A stretch of 38,145 bases of DNA from positions 1 to 38,145 of the forward strand of contig CACPHV010000012.1 in assembly GCA_902633985.1 (NCBI GenBank), given 5' to 3'. The notes beneath the pieces were generated by a model that was not told the origin of the DNA, searched no databases, and worked only from the letters and a program-made list of their open reading frames with translations. Position 1 is the stretch's first letter. The number at the start of each line of letters is the position of its first letter. Position numbers and translations under genes: made by a program. Below, in pieces: positions 36,279 to 38,145 of the stretch. Source of the stretch: an uncultured Pelagibacteraceae bacterium (GTDB lineage Bacteria > Pseudomonadota > Alphaproteobacteria > Pelagibacterales > Pelagibacteraceae).

Positions 36279-36733
36279 TGCCAAAAGCATCAGTTAAGCG
36301 ATTAATTGATAACAGAAAAGATAAGCTAATTGAGTTTGTTTTAGATATTGAAAAATATCCAGAATTTATTCCTTTCTGCGATAATTCAAAAGTTTATGAG
36401 AGAACTGATAAAGGCGATACAATAAATGTTATAGCAGATCTTACAATAGGTAAGGGGCCGTTTAAGGATACATTTAAAAGTGACGTTAAATTAAATAAAA
36501 AAAATGATCATATTCATGTTGTTAATTTAGGTGGACCATTAAATCACTTAGAAAATAATTGGAAATTTATTGAGGTAGGAAATGATACAGACGGTTACAA
36601 GACAGAAGTTTTATTTGACATTGATTTTGAAATTGAAAATAAATTTTTAAATATTTTAATGACCAAATCTTTTCAATTTGGTTTGGAAAAGATAGCAGAC
36701 GCGTTTCAAAAAAGAGCTGAAAGTATTAAATAA
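36278..36733 (+). CDS. RatA/Coq10-type START-domain protein
   Basis: Polyketide cyclase/START-like fold of 151 residues. Family marks are DIEKYPEFIPFCDNSKVYER near residue 24, the hydrophobic-cavity strand DTFKSDVKL, GGPLNHLENNWKF near 87, and the long C-terminal helix FQFGLEKIADAFQKRA. Relatives bind ubiquinone (Coq10) or were named RatA for an effect on ribosome assembly; a ubiquinone-related role is more likely but unproven. It overlaps lipA by one base, the usual alphaproteobacterial neighbour, and converges on pncC with an 8-bp overlap. Confidence 0.88.
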   Translation: MPKASVKRLIDNRKDKLIEFVLDIEKYPEFIPFCDNSKVYERTDKGDTINVIADLTIGKGPFKDTFKSDVKLNKKNDHIHVVNLGGPLNHLENNWKFIEVGNDTDGYKTEVLFDIDFEIENKFLNILMTKSFQFGLEKIADAFQKRAESIK

Positions 36734-37190
36734 TTTTACTGATTATCTTAATTACGTTACGAACAGTTGATTTTTGAATTGAATTACGTTTTTTTGATTT
36801 AAATTTATTTTCTTTAATAAGCAGAACTTTCCCTTTTTTGACCCCAATATAAACAAGGCCAACGGGTTTTTTTTTTGATCCACCTCCTGGTCCAGCAATT
36901 CCTGTTATTGATACATTGATTTTACTCTTTGAAATTCTAGATAAATTTTGAACCATTGCCTTACAACACTCATGGCTTACCGCACCATATTTCCTAATAA
37001 TATTTTTATTAACCTTTAATATCTTTATTTTAGCTTGATCAGAGTAAGTGGTTAGACCCATTTGAAAATATTTTGATGAATTGGCTAATTTAGTTAAATT
37101 ATGAGCCAATAACCCACCCGTACAAGACTCCGCTACAGATATATTTAATTTTTTTTTAATTAATTTTTTATGAAGTAATTGAATAGTCAT
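36726..37190 (-). CDS. pncC: Nicotinamide-nucleotide amidohydrolase (CinA C-terminal domain)
   Basis: Deamidates nicotinamide mononucleotide to nicotinate mononucleotide, recycling pyridine nucleotides. The 154 residues correspond to the stand-alone CinA C-terminal domain: VAESCTGGLLAHNLT near residue 19, TYSDQAKIKIL near 48, YGAVSHECCKAM near 66, and SITGIAGPGGGSKKKPVGLV near 94. The N-terminal molybdopterin-binding-like part of full CinA is absent. The start overlaps the pgpA stop by one base. Confidence 0.93.
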   Translation of the reverse strand: MTIQLLHKKLIKKKLNISVAESCTGGLLAHNLTKLANSSKYFQMGLTTYSDQAKIKILKVNKNIIRKYGAVSHECCKAMVQNLSRISKSKINVSITGIAGPGGGSKKKPVGLVYIGVKKGKVLLIKENKFKSKKRNSIQKSTVRNVIKIISKII

Positions 37191-37681
37191 TAGAATTTTA
37201 AACTTATTAGATATATCAATATCATTGAATATAACCCTGCCATTATATCATCCATAATTATCCCAAAATAGTTTTTATGATTTTTATCAAAATAACTTAC
37301 TGGAAAAGGTTTTAGAATGTCAAAAAATCTAAAAAAAACAAAAGATAAAATATAATAAATTTCAATGGAAATACTTATTTGATTAGTTTGATTTAAATAC
37401 AATAACAAAATTAAAGGCATGGATTGTCCTAAAACTTCATCGATTACTATTTGTCTTGGATCTTTATTTGTAAATTCAGATTCAGCATCTTTTACTGCAT
37501 AAAATGAATAAAAAAATAAAAGTATAAAAAAAATAATTGAAAACTTAAGATCTGTGTAACCTAAAATTTCATAAGCTATATAAATAAAAACAGCTGTAAC
37601 AGCAGAGGTTACAGTTCCAGGAATTTTGGTTAAATATCCATAACCAAAGAAAGTAGATAACAAAACATTTATTTTTTTCAT
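37190..37681 (-). CDS. pgpA: Phosphatidylglycerophosphatase A
   Basis: Removes phosphate from phosphatidylglycerophosphate to give phosphatidylglycerol, an inner-membrane step later in the pathway that CdsA begins. From the ATG at 37681 the product has 163 residues with about four membrane segments. Motifs: GYGYLTKIPGTVTSAV near 13, RQIVIDEVLGQSMPLI near 75 with the acidic active-site pair, RFFDILKPFPVSYFDK near 112 and GIIMDDIMAGLYS near 137. The ATG overlaps the ispF stop as ATGA; a TTG five codons upstream is less likely. Confidence 0.93.
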   Translation of the reverse strand: MKKINVLLSTFFGYGYLTKIPGTVTSAVTAVFIYIAYEILGYTDLKFSIIFFILLFFYSFYAVKDAESEFTNKDPRQIVIDEVLGQSMPLILLLYLNQTNQISISIEIYYILSFVFFRFFDILKPFPVSYFDKNHKNYFGIIMDDIMAGLYSMILIYLISLKF

Positions 37682-38145
37682 TGTGTTATTGAGCAAATAA
37701 CTTCACAAGCTATTGCTTTTTCCTTTCCAATTAATCCAAGTTTTTCTACTGTTTTACCTTTTAGGTTAATTAATTCTTTATCAATATTTAATAAATTAGA
37801 TAAAGATTTGATTATTTTATCGCGATATTTTGAAACTTTTGGATGTTCACATATTAAATTTATATCTAAATTAGTTATATAAAAGTCATTATTATTTAAT
37901 ATTTCAACAATAGGTTTAAGCATTTTAGGGGATCTAATATTTTTATATTTTTTTTGATTATCTGGAAAAACAGTACCAATATCTTTTTTTCTCATTGCGC
38001 CAAGTAGAGAGTCAATTATTGAGTGAATAATCACGTCTCCATCTGAATGACCTTTAAGTCCTGAGTGATAGGGGATTTTAATTCCACCTAAAAAAAGTTT
38101 TTTTCCTTTTATTAATCTATGGATATCAAAACCAATACCAAAAAA
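37678..38145 (-). CDS. ispF: 2-C-methyl-D-erythritol 2,4-cyclodiphosphate synthase, 5' end outside window
   Basis: MEP-pathway enzyme that cyclises CDP-ME 2-phosphate with loss of CMP. The frame is open to the last base of the window; 155 residues are visible. The visible N-terminal end reads GIGFDIHRL with the zinc-binding Asp and His, then GLKGHSDGDVIIHSIIDSLLGA with the third ligand His, DIGTVFPDN, SKYRDKI, and GKTVEKLGLIGKEKAIACE at the C-terminus. The glycine-rich start almost coincides with the usual IspF start, so the rest upstream is either a few residues or the IspD half of a fused IspDF, common in Alphaproteobacteria. Dxr, of the same pathway, is the broken gene at 14723-15903. Confidence 0.93.
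   Translation of the reverse strand, partial: FFGIGFDIHRLIKGKKLFLGGIKIPYHSGLKGHSDGDVIIHSIIDSLLGAMRKKDIGTVFPDNQKKYKNIRSPKMLKPIVEILNNNDFYITNLDINLICEHPKVSKYRDKIIKSLSNLLNIDKELINLKGKTVEKLGLIGKEKAIACEVICSITQ

Noticed and set aside
1-38145. Mobile elements, CRISPR arrays, phage or defence genes, tRNA or rRNA genes
   Set aside because: Every kilobase is accounted for by housekeeping genes in recognisable order; no repeats with spacers, transposase motifs or tRNA-like cloverleafs were seen in the few gaps.

Overview
The window is a dense, strongly AT-rich stretch of an alphaproteobacterial chromosome that looks like the SAR11 clade (Pelagibacterales). The reasons are lysine-, asparagine- and isoleucine-rich proteins, near-zero intergenic space (most neighbours overlap by 1-11 nt), small versions of standard enzymes, and alphaproteobacterial gene neighbourhoods with members missing. 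No mobile element, CRISPR array, tRNA or rRNA gene, or phage-like gene is visible, and no stretch over 300 nt lacks a gene. Nothing here looks like an undescribed defence, mobile or biosynthetic system; the interest lies in a broken essential gene, RNA and operator structures, and missing neighbours.

Layout. (1) Positions 1-22833, all on the plus strand: nuoN (cut by the window edge), birA, coaX, RNase J, a DUF1467 protein, proS, lolC/E, lolD and dnaE. A structured leader follows, then rpsB, tsf, frr, uppS, cdsA, dxr (frameshifted), bamA, skp, fabZ, lpxD, lpxA, lpxI and lpxB. This run links respiration, cofactor attachment, RNA turnover, lipoprotein export, replication, translation and the outer-membrane/lipid A pathway. 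(2) 22807-30225, minus strand: a ppiD-like gene, trpE, trpG, trpD, trpC, then lexA behind its own LexA operators, and gltX. (3) 30282-36733, plus strand: tpiA, secG, pyrG, kdsA, eno, ftsB, lipA, ratA. (4) 36726-38145, minus strand: ispF (cut by the edge), pgpA, pncC.

How the genes work together. LpxA, LpxD, LpxI and LpxB make the lipid A disaccharide, and KdsA makes the Kdo precursor attached to it. FabZ supplies acyl chains, BamA and Skp assemble outer-membrane proteins, and LolCD releases lipoproteins. CdsA and PgpA belong to phosphatidylglycerol synthesis. Dxr and IspF belong to the MEP pathway, whose product feeds UppS. TrpE/G/D/C carry chorismate to indole-glycerol phosphate apart from the TrpF step; trpF, trpB and trpA are not in the window.

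Most notable observations: dxr is split by one missing A in an eight-A run, at a point that is also an in-phase A_AAA_AAA slippery heptamer. The rpsB leader can fold into an H-type pseudoknot that covers the ribosome-binding region. lexA is preceded by four LexA-like half-sites spaced exactly 11 nt apart. pyrH and rseP are absent from the positions where most relatives carry them.
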